Assembly (NCBI GenBank): GCA_018396635.1
Contig: JAGTQE010000006.1
Coordinates: 1-64,000 of the forward strand
Source of the DNA: Candidatus Bathyarchaeota archaeon
GTDB taxonomy: Archaea > Thermoproteota > Bathyarchaeia > Bathyarchaeales > DTEX01
Length of the DNA stretch: 64,000 nt
Direction: 5' to 3'
Below, in pieces: positions 1 through 9,214 of this stretch (positions are counted from its first letter, which is position 1; each line of letters opens with the position of its first letter). The translations under genes were made by a program, and so were the position numbers. The notes under the pieces are model-generated. The model was not told the origin of the DNA and did no database searches. It worked only from the letters and a program-made list of their open reading frames with translations.

Positions 1-405
1 GAAAGAGGTCGCTTGGCTTATCCTTGTCTCCCTTGGGATCACAAGAATCTCACAAAGAGAATTGAAAGCTTTCCGCATCTTGGGCATTTAGGCTGCCAAG
101 TCTCCACGGGAATCTCACAAAGAGAATTGAAAGTAAATATTTAGAACTCATCCCAAAGTCTCCCTTGGAGTCTTTTGAATCTCACAAAGAGAATTGAAAG
201 AACCATCCGTGTTCCGCATCAATTGGGTCAAGCCACTCCCATCTATTAGAATCTCACAAAGAGAATTGAAAGGTGTCTAAGTCAACAACTTCTATCGTGA
301 CTTCGTCCTTTGTCTCGAATCTCACAAAGAGAATTGAAAGAGTGTTCCATCAATGCTGTTATGCACGCCAACACCGATATGGAATCTCACAAAGAGAATT
401 GAGGT
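1..405 (+). CRISPR. CRISPR array, leader-distal end; 24-nt repeat GAATCTCACAAAGAGAATTGAAAG
   Basis: Perfect repeats at 45-68, 110-133, 177-200, 249-272, 317-340; partial repeat end at 1-5; terminal copy from 382 diverges after ..AATTGA. Six spacers of 39-48 nt. The ATTGAAAG 3' end resembles an archaeal crRNA 5' tag and the degenerate last repeat is on the right, so the leader is probably left of the window. Confidence 0.97.
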
Positions 406-620
406 GGCGTTAGCCCTTTCCTTGTCAGCTGAGGGTATTGCAAGATCTCTTCTAGGCTCCTTTAAAATATTTTCGCCCTAGCTGGCTCGCCTAGTAAAAT
501 AGGTAGCCCTCCACAGCATAAACATCTCTCTACCTATTCTAAGACTATGGTTCAATGAGGATCCAAGGGTAGGGCATTTAACCAGCAGAAAAATAAATAT
601 ACCTTTAGGAGCATACATCC

Positions 621-790
621 ATCTTGGCGATGAATGCCATCCCACTTTCTTCTACGCTGACCTATGGGATGAGGATCCCACGAACCCGATGAGCCCAACA
701 AAACTCTCCCAAGAGTTTTCGGCTCAGCGCTGCGTGGGCACCTCATCAATCTTCAATTTCGGTTGATGTTTTTCCTCATCGCCAATCATA
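621..790 (+). ncRNA. Candidate structured non-coding RNA (or MITE-like palindromic element)
   Basis: Nested complementary arms: 624-633/776-785 (TTGGCGATGA/TCATCGCCAA), 668-674/741-747, 677-682/733-738, 691-695/721-725, 700-707/712-719. TATA-like AAATAAATATA at 591-601. No convincing ORF. Confidence 0.4.
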
Positions 791-1073
791 ATAAGACCTC
801 TACAATATTTTTAAACAGTTTGGCTATAGGTAAAAATCATCTTAGGGTTAAGATATCGTCCACTCGCCACAATAAAATAGGAGAGGATTTTGCGCCCAGC
901 AGATGCCCTAATAATTAAAGCAAACTCCTGTCGGCAGCTCCTCTATTTCAGAACCTTTCAATATGGCTGGCTCTCATATCAATCCCCTAATCCTGGCATT
1001 ATTTAGGATAGTTTTCCATGCTAAGAAGAATAAAATTTTGGGAGATTTGAAGGTTGAAGGTTGTTTCTCACCT

Positions 1074-1304
1074 CTACAGTCGGAATAGAAATGATAGCGC
1101 AAATCTTATGGGTAGTTGGCTTATTATCCACTGGCGTATCAATATAAGTAGCACTAAAAAGATGGCGAAGGCAATAATCATAGCAACTATCAATGTTATT
1201 AGGAAAGCAAGCCAAAACTTCAATGATGTCGAGAAGCTGACTTCAACCTCAATCTTCTCCTTAGAGCCCATAAATGATACCCAAATAAAGTGATCACACA
1301 TCAA
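1074..1304 (-). CDS. Small membrane protein, unknown function (start may be 1271)
   Basis: ORF with one long hydrophobic segment after MGSKEKIEVEVSF. Confidence 0.45.
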   Translation of the reverse strand: MMCDHFIWVSFMGSKEKIEVEVSFSTSLKFWLAFLITLIVAMIIAFAIFLVLLILIRQWIISQLPIRFALSFLFRL

Positions 1305-1427
1305 TACTTAAAGATTAAAGAGAGAGTGGTTAATGGAGCAATTTATCTTTTAGGTCCATTGAGCACGGGTGAAAGCCCATTTTCTTGGAAAATCTTATAT
1401 AGGTAAAGAGATTAGCAAAAAGGGAAA

Positions 1428-1688
1428 GTGGGAAGACTAATGAAAGGAGCAATAGTATTTCTGTCAGTATTCATAATATTTTTATTGATAACTTTAGCGT
1501 ACCAAGATCTGCCGCCCGGAAGATCCTTATATCAGCGTTTAGGAGTCCCTGAGACAGAGTATCCCGTTCTCGGAGTCCCAGCTACATTACTTATCGAGGC
1601 CGTATTTAATGGAGTAGTATATGGAGTCATTGCGTGGCTCATATTCACCGTATCTCATGGAATGCAGAAAAAAGGTAAAAGGGAATAG
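1428..1688 (+). CDS. Small membrane protein with two predicted hydrophobic helices
   Basis: 86-aa ORF with hydrophobic N- and C-terminal segments and a basic tail. Confidence 0.6.
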   Translation: MGRLMKGAIVFLSVFIIFLLITLAYQDLPPGRSLYQRLGVPETEYPVLGVPATLLIEAVFNGVVYGVIAWLIFTVSHGMQKKGKRE

Positions 1689-1801
1689 AGCAAGAATAAA
1701 CCTCAACAGCCTGTTGGAAGAAACAAGCAATTCTTTCCCATAATTTTTAAATATTTTTTGGCTAATAAATTCTGTATAGATAGGTAAAATATGGTGGAAA
1801 T

Positions 1802-2020
1802 ATGCCTAAATCCATCGTGAAGAGCTCCCAGGCTGGCGGTGAGGAGGAGGGCGCCAGATATATCAGCGTCAAGATACCGAAGGAGCTCATGGATGAGATT
1901 GACAGGATAGTTTCAACAGGCATGCTTGGCTACAGAAGTAGGATGGAGTTCATCAAGGAGGCCATTAGGGACAAGATTAGGGAGCTTAGATCTGAGGTTA
2001 GCGGTGAGAAGAGAAGATGA
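1802..2020 (+). CDS. Ribbon-helix-helix (CopG-like) DNA-binding protein
   Basis: ARYISVKIPKELMDEIDRIVSTGMLGYRSRMEFIKEAIRDKIRE matches the RHH pattern. Confidence 0.8.
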   Translation: MPKSIVKSSQAGGEEEGARYISVKIPKELMDEIDRIVSTGMLGYRSRMEFIKEAIRDKIRELRSEVSGEKRR

Positions 2021-2409
2021 TAAGCGTTGATGAGTTTAAGGCGCAGCTATTCGAGTTTATCGAGTTTATGGAGGAGCCATTCGACGCAAAATTCATTTAT
2101 AAGTCATGCATCCAACCAATAGATATCTACCGAGTCTACGATGTGCTCCAGCAGCTCGAAGATGAAGGAAAAATAGTAAGCCTCTCAGATGGACGCTACA
2201 TTAGCATTAGGGGAGCACTTAGGCGATGGCTTAGGGGAAGGCTCATTGAAGTGAAGATACCCGACTACCTCATCAGAGACGTCGAGTGGGCGGCGAAGAT
2301 AAGGCCAAAACAGTATAAATCCATCGATGCCTTCATAGCCGACGCCATAAGAGACCATATCATGAAGATTAAAAAGAGGTATGAGGAGGAAGTGAGGAGA
2401 TACGGCTAG
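2017..2409 (+). CDS. Winged-helix plus ribbon-helix-helix fusion regulator
   Basis: N-terminal wHTH-like region (..VYDVLQQLEDEGKIVSLSDGRYI), C-terminal RHH-like region (LIEVKIPDYLIRDVEWAAKI..SIDAFIADAIRDHI); 4-nt overlap with the upstream RHH gene. Confidence 0.65.
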   Translation: MISVDEFKAQLFEFIEFMEEPFDAKFIYKSCIQPIDIYRVYDVLQQLEDEGKIVSLSDGRYISIRGALRRWLRGRLIEVKIPDYLIRDVEWAAKIRPKQYKSIDAFIADAIRDHIMKIKKRYEEEVRRYG

Positions 2410-2490
2410 CTGCCCGCCCAGCTGGCCAAAAACTATAAATTTAAATCTCCCGTAACTGGAAAATTAAGATCCTTATAAGCGTGATGCGAT

Positions 2491-2835
2491 ATGAGCCAGC
2501 GTGACTCAGCCGATAAAACGGGGCATATTGCTGGATTAATAGTGTTTTTCCTAGGAATAGCCCTCTTAGCATTCACATTCTGTAATGGCCTGCTATTTCT
2601 AATGTATCCAGAGAGGCTGGCAGACTTCGCAAAATTAATCCCCCAAATAGAGGTTAGGGGGCAACCCGAAGACCCATTCAGCAGCCTATACATAATTATG
2701 ACGCGCATAGCAGCCTACCTTATCCCAGCACTACTACTATTGGTGCTCGGATACATCGCCTCAAGGATCACAATGCATGGAATACAGATGTATAGGACTA
2801 AACCACAAGATCGCATAGAGGCTGCCAGAGAATAA
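2491..2835 (+). CDS. Membrane protein, unknown function
   Basis: 114-aa ORF with two hydrophobic segments. Confidence 0.6.
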   Translation: MSQRDSADKTGHIAGLIVFFLGIALLAFTFCNGLLFLMYPERLADFAKLIPQIEVRGQPEDPFSSLYIIMTRIAAYLIPALLLLVLGYIASRITMHGIQMYRTKPQDRIEAARE

Positions 2836-2946
2836 GAGACCTAATAACAGAAGACGAATATAGAGAAACCCTAAAAATTATATTTCCTTAAGAAATAAAA
2901 TAATGCCCTACTGAGGTGTTGATGGAAGAGGAGATGAGAAATAAGA

Positions 2947-4116
2947 TTGAGAAAATACCTTCTTAGGAATTGTCCAAGAGCATACCTTGAAATTTTAGCC
3001 TCATCCTTCACGTTAATGATGAACATGAGCCTGGTCTCAGCATTCCTCCCAATCTTCGCCCACGAACTAGATCCATCCGGTATAATGGTGGGCCTAGTAT
3101 CCTCAGTATGGTTCCTCTCAAGGATGTTCCTCGAAATCCCTTCAGGCATATTATCCGATAGGATCGGCAGGCGCCTTCTGCTAATCTCAGGCTTAGCCCT
3201 ATCCGCCCTAGGTGCATCGATATGCGCATTAGCCAGCAATATATATGTACTGATAGCCGGCAGGTCCCTGTGGGGTTTAGGAACCGGGCTATTCTTCATG
3301 AACAGCTCAGCCATAATATTTGACATATTCCGCTCAGGTAGGGGATTGGCCCTTGGAACATTCCAGTCAATAGAGTTCATCGGGAGCTTCATTGGGGCTC
3401 CCATAGGCGGCTTCATGGTGGGCATTATGGGCTACAGAATGGTCTTCGCCGTCTCAGCCGCCTTAGCCGCAGCATCCTTCATAATAGCCTACTTCTCCAG
3501 CGGCCTACGCCAAATAAGCGTAAAAAGGGTTATTGGAAGGGAGATCTTATCCTCCCTCAAGAAGGTTCTGCCAGGCAGAAATATGGCGCTCACATCAGTT
3601 TACATAGGCTCCTTCACAAGGATGTTCGTATGGACTGGCATAACAGGAACAGTCCTCCCACTCTTCCTTAACATTCATCTGGGCGTCCCAGTTGAAATTA
3701 TAGGTATAATTGCTAGCATCAGGACTCTGGGCATAATCTTCTCTACATCCATATCCGGCAGACTATCAGATAGGGTAGGGAGGAAACCCATAGTAGTCGC
3801 GGGAATGGTAATAGAGGCCTTAAGCCTCTACGCATACACATGCGTACCAGCCTCAAGCATAATTATTTCCATCATATCTTTCATCGACGGGTTTGGACGA
3901 GGCATGGTTCTAACATCTCTCATGGTTCTACTCTCAGATCTAGCCCCCCAATCCCTTAGGGGGAGCGCTATAGGAATATATCGAACATTCATGGATATCG
4001 GGGGCTTCACCGGACCAATATTCTTCATGGCCCTCTATGAGGGTTTCGGTCCAACATCACCATTCCTATCGGCCATAATCTTCGTGCTAACCGTCTCAGC
4101 GCTAATAGCCATATAA
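2947..4116 (+). CDS. Major facilitator superfamily transporter
   Basis: 12-TM-like hydrophobic pattern; repeated MFS motif A: GILSDRIGRRLLL and GRLSDRVGRKPIV. Confidence 0.88.
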   Translation: MRKYLLRNCPRAYLEILASSFTLMMNMSLVSAFLPIFAHELDPSGIMVGLVSSVWFLSRMFLEIPSGILSDRIGRRLLLISGLALSALGASICALASNIYVLIAGRSLWGLGTGLFFMNSSAIIFDIFRSGRGLALGTFQSIEFIGSFIGAPIGGFMVGIMGYRMVFAVSAALAAASFIIAYFSSGLRQISVKRVIGREILSSLKKVLPGRNMALTSVYIGSFTRMFVWTGITGTVLPLFLNIHLGVPVEIIGIIASIRTLGIIFSTSISGRLSDRVGRKPIVVAGMVIEALSLYAYTCVPASSIIISIISFIDGFGRGMVLTSLMVLLSDLAPQSLRGSAIGIYRTFMDIGGFTGPIFFMALYEGFGPTSPFLSAIIFVLTVSALIAI

Positions 4117-4145
4117 AAGCGCCGGCTTGAAAAAGGCTCTATCAG

Positions 4146-4481
4146 CTAAACCTCTATCCGTATAAGGTGGGTGAGGTCATACTTCAAATCTACAAAAGGC
4201 TCTATCTGAATCCTCACCTCACCATTCTTTAGCTCAACACGTATAAGCTTACATTTAGGGTTCTTGCACTCAAACTTCCCAGTAAAGTTACGTTTATGCA
4301 GTTGCCTACCGCAGAGGGGGCACTTAAGTTTTAGGTTAGGCGACCCCTTACCCCTAAAATAGAGACCTATCCTATCCCTATTCTCCTCAATCCACTTCTC
4401 AAACATCTTTTGAGCTAAGCCCACCTCTCCTGCCCCTTCAAGGGTAAATCTCCAGCAAAAATTTATTAAGCAATCTATCAT
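4146..4481 (-). CDS. Zinc-ribbon protein, unknown function
   Basis: CPLCGRQ...FECKNPKC zinc-ribbon motif. Confidence 0.55.
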   Translation of the reverse strand: MIDCLINFCWRFTLEGAGEVGLAQKMFEKWIEENRDRIGLYFRGKGSPNLKLKCPLCGRQLHKRNFTGKFECKNPKCKLIRVELKNGEVRIQIEPFVDLKYDLTHLIRIEV

Positions 4482-4593
4482 TCAGGTAATTCCCAGAATA
4501 TTATAGTGATAAATATCAGCGAAGTTTAACGTAGACAGCACAGCAACACATCTATCTTTTTAAGGGCGGATAGACATATACTTCTGGATAAAC

Positions 4594-5931
4594 ATGAGGG
4601 TTATAGCTGACCTCCATATACACAGCAGGTATAGCCGTGCAACGAGCGCTAACATGAATATCCAAGAGATAGCAAGCTTCTCGCAGATTAAAGGTTTAAC
4701 GCTCATTGGAACCGGCGACTTCACCCATCCAAAGTGGCTTAGTGAGCTCAAAGAGAGCCTGGAGGACGCCTACGGTATAGGCCTATATAAGCCAGTGGAT
4801 GCGCCTAGGTCGCAGGTATGGTTTATGATCACAGGCGAGGTCTCAACAGTCTTCGCATTTAACGGCGAGAGCAAGAAGGTTCATCACGTAATCCTGACGC
4901 CCAGCATAGAGGTTGCAGAACAGATAAATGACCGCCTATCCAAATATGGGGATCTAGGGGTTGATGGGAGACCAACATTAAACATGTCCGCAGCGCATCT
5001 AGTCGAGGAGGTTATGGAGGTCTCCAAAGACAACATGGTCTTCCCAGCCCACGCCTGGACCCCCTGGTTCAGCATCTTCGGAGCGTTCAGTGGCTTCGAT
5101 AGGATGGAGGACTGCTACCAAGACATGATTAAATACATATATGCCCTAGAGACAGGGCTATCATCCAACCCGCCAATGAACTGGCGCCTAAGCGCCCTAG
5201 ACAGGTTCACGCTCCTATCGAACAGCGACTCACACTCAGCCTGGCCCTGGAGGATTGGGCGTGAGGCAAACCTCTTCGAGATTGAGCGCCTAACATACAA
5301 GAATATAGTTGACTCAATCAGGGGGAAGGACGCCAATATACTGAAACTTACAATTGAGACAGACCCAGCCTATGGAAAATACCATTGGACGGGGCATAGG
5401 GCATGCGGAGTATCCATGCCGCCTGAAGAGGCGATAAAGCTTGGAAACAGGTGTCCCATATGCCATAAGAGGCTTACAAAGGGCGTTGAGCAGCGGGTTG
5501 AGGAGCTGGCCGACAGGCCATATGGCTTCAGGCCCCCAAACTCCCCAGGATATGTGCATCTACTCCCCCTCTCCGAAGTTATATCAGCGGTTATAGGCGC
5601 AAACTCCCCGAATTCGCAGAAAGTCTGGAACATATACAATGCTCTAATAGCCAGGTTCGGCAACGAGTACGCAGTTCTCATGGACGCCAGCTTCGATGAG
5701 ATAGCTAGAGTAACAAACCCCCTCATAGCCGAAGCCGTCATAAGGGTTCGCGAAGGTAGGGTTAAGGTTATTCCAGGATACGACGGAGTATATGGACAGA
5801 TAATAATTTTCCCTGAGAAGGGTTTAGGCGTAGCCAGGGAGTCCGGGGAGGAGGGCGAAGTGGACAAGGAGTTTTCCAGGAGAAGGAGGACGGAGAAAGC
5901 CGGGCAGAGATCGCTCTCAGACTTCTTCTAA
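4594..5931 (+). CDS. Endonuclease Q-like PHP-domain nuclease with C-terminal PIP box
   Basis: PHP motif ADLHIHSRYSRATS; Zn-finger CGVSMPPEEAIKLGNRCPICHKRL; C-terminus QRSLSDFF = QxxLxxFF. Confidence 0.82.
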   Translation: MRVIADLHIHSRYSRATSANMNIQEIASFSQIKGLTLIGTGDFTHPKWLSELKESLEDAYGIGLYKPVDAPRSQVWFMITGEVSTVFAFNGESKKVHHVILTPSIEVAEQINDRLSKYGDLGVDGRPTLNMSAAHLVEEVMEVSKDNMVFPAHAWTPWFSIFGAFSGFDRMEDCYQDMIKYIYALETGLSSNPPMNWRLSALDRFTLLSNSDSHSAWPWRIGREANLFEIERLTYKNIVDSIRGKDANILKLTIETDPAYGKYHWTGHRACGVSMPPEEAIKLGNRCPICHKRLTKGVEQRVEELADRPYGFRPPNSPGYVHLLPLSEVISAVIGANSPNSQKVWNIYNALIARFGNEYAVLMDASFDEIARVTNPLIAEAVIRVREGRVKVIPGYDGVYGQIIIFPEKGLGVARESGEEGEVDKEFSRRRRTEKAGQRSLSDFF

Positions 5932-5963
5932 AAATAAAAAAAGGATTAGAGTTGAGAATAAGG

Positions 5964-7307
5964 CTACTTCATTCTCCTCAGAAGGGCCTGTGCCGCCAAG
6001 ACCATTGGATCCCATGTCTCAGATAATGGCGGAGCATAGCATGTCTCAGCCCTAGCAAGATCCTTGACGGTCATCTCGTTAAGTATTGCGAATGATAGGG
6101 CATTTATCCTCTGGGCCACACCCTCGCCGCCAACTATCTGCGCTCCAACTATCCTCTCCGTATCCCTATCAGCTGTAAGCTTTACTCTAATGGGCATGGC
6201 GCCCGGATAATATGCGGCCCTAGTCTTCCCACTAAAAGTCATAGAAACAGTCTCAATGCCAACCCTCTTAGCGAAGGTCTCGGTTAAGCCTACAGCCCCT
6301 ATCTCAAGGTCAAATAGCTTTGTTACAGTTGCCCCTAAGACCCCTGGGAATACGGCGTACCCCCCAGCAGCATTTATCCCAGCAACCCTAGCCTGCCTAA
6401 CGGCTGTTGTCCCGAGCTGGCATACAACTGGGCGCTTAGTTATGAGGTGTATCGATTCAACGCAGTCCCCGCAGGCGTAAACATCCTTAACGTTCGTCTC
6501 CATACGCATGTTAACTTTAATCAGTTTAGTCTCGCCTAGCTCTATGCCAGCCTTCTGAGCCAGCTCAACGTTACCCCTAACACCCGTAGCCACAACAACA
6601 ATATCCGCCTGAATCTGCTCCCCAGCAACAGATACCCCAGTAACCTTATCGTCGCCCAGTATCTCATCAACAGACTTCCCAGTAATTATCCTCAAATTAT
6701 TCTTCTCTAGCTCCTTCTGAACTAGATCAGCCATATCCTTATCAAGCATGGCCGGTAAGATTTGAGGCAACAGCTCTACAACAGTCGTCTTCAGCCCGCG
6801 CTCAACGAAGGCTACGCCCAGCTCCAGGCCGATTAAGCCCGCCCCAACCACGACAGCCGACTTAGCATTCTCAACAGCCCTATTAATCCTCTCGCCGTCA
6901 TCTATAGTCCTCAGCACATAGACCCCCTGCTTCTCCCTACCCTTAATTGGGGGCATGGCGGGCCTAGCGCCAGCAGCTATTATCAAGCTGTCATACTGAA
7001 GCTTCTCAGTACGCCCATCCCTATACTGGACTTCGACGGCTTTAGAGTTAACGTCAATATTTGTGACGTTCGCCTCAAGCCTCAAATCCAACCTATTCAT
7101 CCTGAAGTAGGATGGCGGGAAGACTATTAAGTCCTCAAAGCTCTTAATGTGCCCACCTATCACGAATGGTAGCCCGCACCTAGAGTATCCAGCATAGCGC
7201 TCGTTTGTGAGCAAGATTATCTCAGCTTCCCTGTCGGTGAGCCTAGCAGCAGCCGCCGCATCGCAGCCCGCTGCATGGGCCCCAATAATAACTATTCTCC
7301 TAGCCAT
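5964..7307 (-). CDS. FAD-dependent pyridine nucleotide-disulfide oxidoreductase (CoA-disulfide reductase/NADH oxidase family)
   Basis: N-terminal IVIIGAHAAGCDAAAAAR, active-site-like GYSRCGLPFVIGG, VVVGAGLIGLELG, VYACGDC. Confidence 0.85.
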   Translation of the reverse strand: MARRIVIIGAHAAGCDAAAAARLTDREAEIILLTNERYAGYSRCGLPFVIGGHIKSFEDLIVFPPSYFRMNRLDLRLEANVTNIDVNSKAVEVQYRDGRTEKLQYDSLIIAAGARPAMPPIKGREKQGVYVLRTIDDGERINRAVENAKSAVVVGAGLIGLELGVAFVERGLKTTVVELLPQILPAMLDKDMADLVQKELEKNNLRIITGKSVDEILGDDKVTGVSVAGEQIQADIVVVATGVRGNVELAQKAGIELGETKLIKVNMRMETNVKDVYACGDCVESIHLITKRPVVCQLGTTAVRQARVAGINAAGGYAVFPGVLGATVTKLFDLEIGAVGLTETFAKRVGIETVSMTFSGKTRAAYYPGAMPIRVKLTADRDTERIVGAQIVGGEGVAQRINALSFAILNEMTVKDLARAETCYAPPLSETWDPMVLAAQALLRRMK

Positions 7308-7314
7308 TCAGCCC

Positions 7315-7731
7315 TCAACTCTTTCTTGCCACTTCCCTATACCATTCTACAGCCTGCTCGAATGTCATGAGAGCGCTGAGATCCTCTTGGAGGTTCGTCG
7401 GCTCAACAACTATTAGCCATCCCTCACCGTAGGGGTCTTCATTTATTAGTTCAGGCCTCTCACTAACCCTATCATTCACTTCAACGACCCTGCCGCTCAC
7501 CGGGGATATAAGGTCAGATACGGCTTTAACCGACTCAAGTGTTCCGAATGGTTCCCCACGCCTAACGTCAGCCCCAACCCTAGGCAGCTCAGCGAAGACT
7601 ATTTCACGCATCTGCTTCTGCGCATAGTCGGTTACGCCAACCCTAGCCCTACCATTCTCAACCTTAACCCACATCCACTCCCTAGAATAATACAGCCCCT
7701 CAAGAACCTCATATCCCTCAACATTAACCAT
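7315..7731 (-). CDS. gcvH: Glycine cleavage system H protein
   Basis: Lipoyl-lysine motif GTLESVKAVSDLISPVSG and typical GcvH length. Confidence 0.92.
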   Translation of the reverse strand: MVNVEGYEVLEGLYYSREWMWVKVENGRARVGVTDYAQKQMREIVFAELPRVGADVRRGEPFGTLESVKAVSDLISPVSGRVVEVNDRVSERPELINEDPYGEGWLIVVEPTNLQEDLSALMTFEQAVEWYREVARKS

Positions 7732-7973
7732 GCCGCCTCACCTTGAAACGAATATGTAGCAAAACTCTTAATTTAAAATTAACGTAAGAATACTCTCTTT
7801 CAAGGGTAAATTAGAGGGAAAATTAATGCTTAAGCGCGGAAGGGTTTGTGAGCAGTTAACTGGGAGCCTTCGGATCTTGGTGAGAGTGAGCTATGGTTTG
7901 CTTATGGAGTTCTCAGAGCACTGCAACTCAATAAGGAAGCTAGGCCCTATTTATTTAAGGGAGGGGTGTAAAA

Positions 7974-8390
7974 ATGGCTAAGGTGGCCTTCATTTCAGGC
8001 CCAATCCAAGGATTAGAGGATAAGCAGCACTACAGAGATAAGATGAGGAGAATTCTCACTAAATATGGCTACGAGATCATAGATCCATGGCAGCGTGAGA
8101 AAATAATATATCGGGCTTTCGAAGGCAGCCGTGTGGAAATTTCTTCTCCAAGAGACTTTATTAGAAGAGACCTTGAAGACATTGATAGGTGCGATGTTCT
8201 CGTCGCCTACATGCCCAGGCTTTCAGCTGGAACATGCATGGAACTATTTTACGCTAAGCTTAGGGGTAAGAGAACGATCACCATCTGTAGACTTAAGAAT
8301 CCAAGTCCATGGATAATAGAGTTCTCAGATGTGGTCGTCAAAAACTTTAGGGAGTTTGAGAGGGTTTTAAGGGAGGGGCTGCTAAGCTAA
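7974..8390 (+). CDS. Nucleoside 2-deoxyribosyltransferase-like protein
   Basis: VAFISGPIQG...RRDLEDIDRCDVLVAYMPRLSAGTCMELFYAK. Confidence 0.65.
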   Translation: MAKVAFISGPIQGLEDKQHYRDKMRRILTKYGYEIIDPWQREKIIYRAFEGSRVEISSPRDFIRRDLEDIDRCDVLVAYMPRLSAGTCMELFYAKLRGKRTITICRLKNPSPWIIEFSDVVVKNFREFERVLREGLLS

Positions 8391-8674
8391 CATCTACGGT
8401 TATGCTGCTCCGACTGCTTTACCTCACCAACCTTCTCTAGGAAATCGGATATTGAGGAAGCCTTAACAAGGCTCTTCACAACAATAGTTTTACCGCGCAG
8501 CATATCAAATAGCCTTTTAACCTCCCTATCCTCAAGCTTTGCGACATTTATGAATATCATTGAAGAGAAGTACTGCGCAAATAAATATGGGTCCCTCCTT
8601 ATCACGAATGGCGCCTGCTCGGCGACGAGCCTAAAAGTCCCGACATCTTCAACCTCAATAAATTCCTGAACCAT
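8387..8674 (-). CDS. Hypothetical protein
   Basis: 95-aa ORF convergent with the upstream gene, 4-nt overlap. Confidence 0.5.
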   Translation of the reverse strand: MVQEFIEVEDVGTFRLVAEQAPFVIRRDPYLFAQYFSSMIFINVAKLEDREVKRLFDMLRGKTIVVKSLVKASSISDFLEKVGEVKQSEQHNRRC

Positions 8675-8730
8675 ACCCCAGCACCAAAATAATCTACGAA
8701 GCCAGACAAGATAATAATGTTTTGCCTATT

Positions 8731-9165
8731 TTAGCGCCGGGCTCTGGGCAGAAGATACGATAATATGAAAGATGTCAGAATCATGGCGGCAATGAACAAT
8801 GTTAGCAACCCTAAGATGAGGCTTCCCGTAACAAAGTATCCATAAACAATTATTCCAAGAGATATGACGCTAAAAATTACTTCCAGAAACCTTTTTGCTC
8901 TATGTTCACATTTAACATGGCGCGTTAAGAAGAGTGAGCTGCCTGCAAACATCATAGCTGAGCCAATGATCATTTCGACAACATCTCCAGAAAGAAAGCC
9001 AGATATAAACATTGAAAAGCCCAGCAATGTTAAAATGGCATCTCCAATCCAGACCCTTGGCTCCGCATCCCTCTTATAAAGTTTATGAACCGGGTAGAAG
9101 AAGACTGCGATTAAAGCGAAGAATGAAATAAGGAAAATCGCTTTTAAATCCATGCAATTCACCAC
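8731..9165 (-). CDS. Membrane protein, unknown function
   Basis: 144-aa ORF with four or more hydrophobic segments. Confidence 0.6.
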   Translation of the reverse strand: MVNCMDLKAIFLISFFALIAVFFYPVHKLYKRDAEPRVWIGDAILTLLGFSMFISGFLSGDVVEMIIGSAMMFAGSSLFLTRHVKCEHRAKRFLEVIFSVISLGIIVYGYFVTGSLILGLLTLFIAAMILTSFILSYLLPRARR

Positions 9166-9214
9166 TAAACCCTAAAGGGCCTTCTCCAAAATAAATATTA
9201 AAGTATATTTTCCT

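Noticed and set aside
552-749. 65-aa minus-strand ORF in the gap after the CRISPR array
   Set aside because: No recognisable motif; it overlaps the nested inverted repeats, so the ORF is probably incidental.
950-962. CCTTTCAAT, a reverse-complement match to the CRISPR repeat end
   Set aside because: Only 8 nt matches and no flanking repeat sequence; consistent with chance.
2871-3425. 184-aa minus-strand ORF antisense to the MFS transporter
   Set aside because: MFS motifs on the plus strand explain the region; the antisense ORF has a Met/Pro-rich shadow composition.
5314-5867. Long minus-strand ORFs inside the EndoQ gene
   Set aside because: Shadow ORFs antisense to a strongly supported coding sequence.
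7860-7974. Possible small ORF (..MEFSEHCNSIRKLGPIYLREGCKNG) upstream of the deoxyribosyltransferase-like gene
   Set aside because: Short, no clear start or motif; the region also contains the probable TATA/ribosome-binding site of the next gene.
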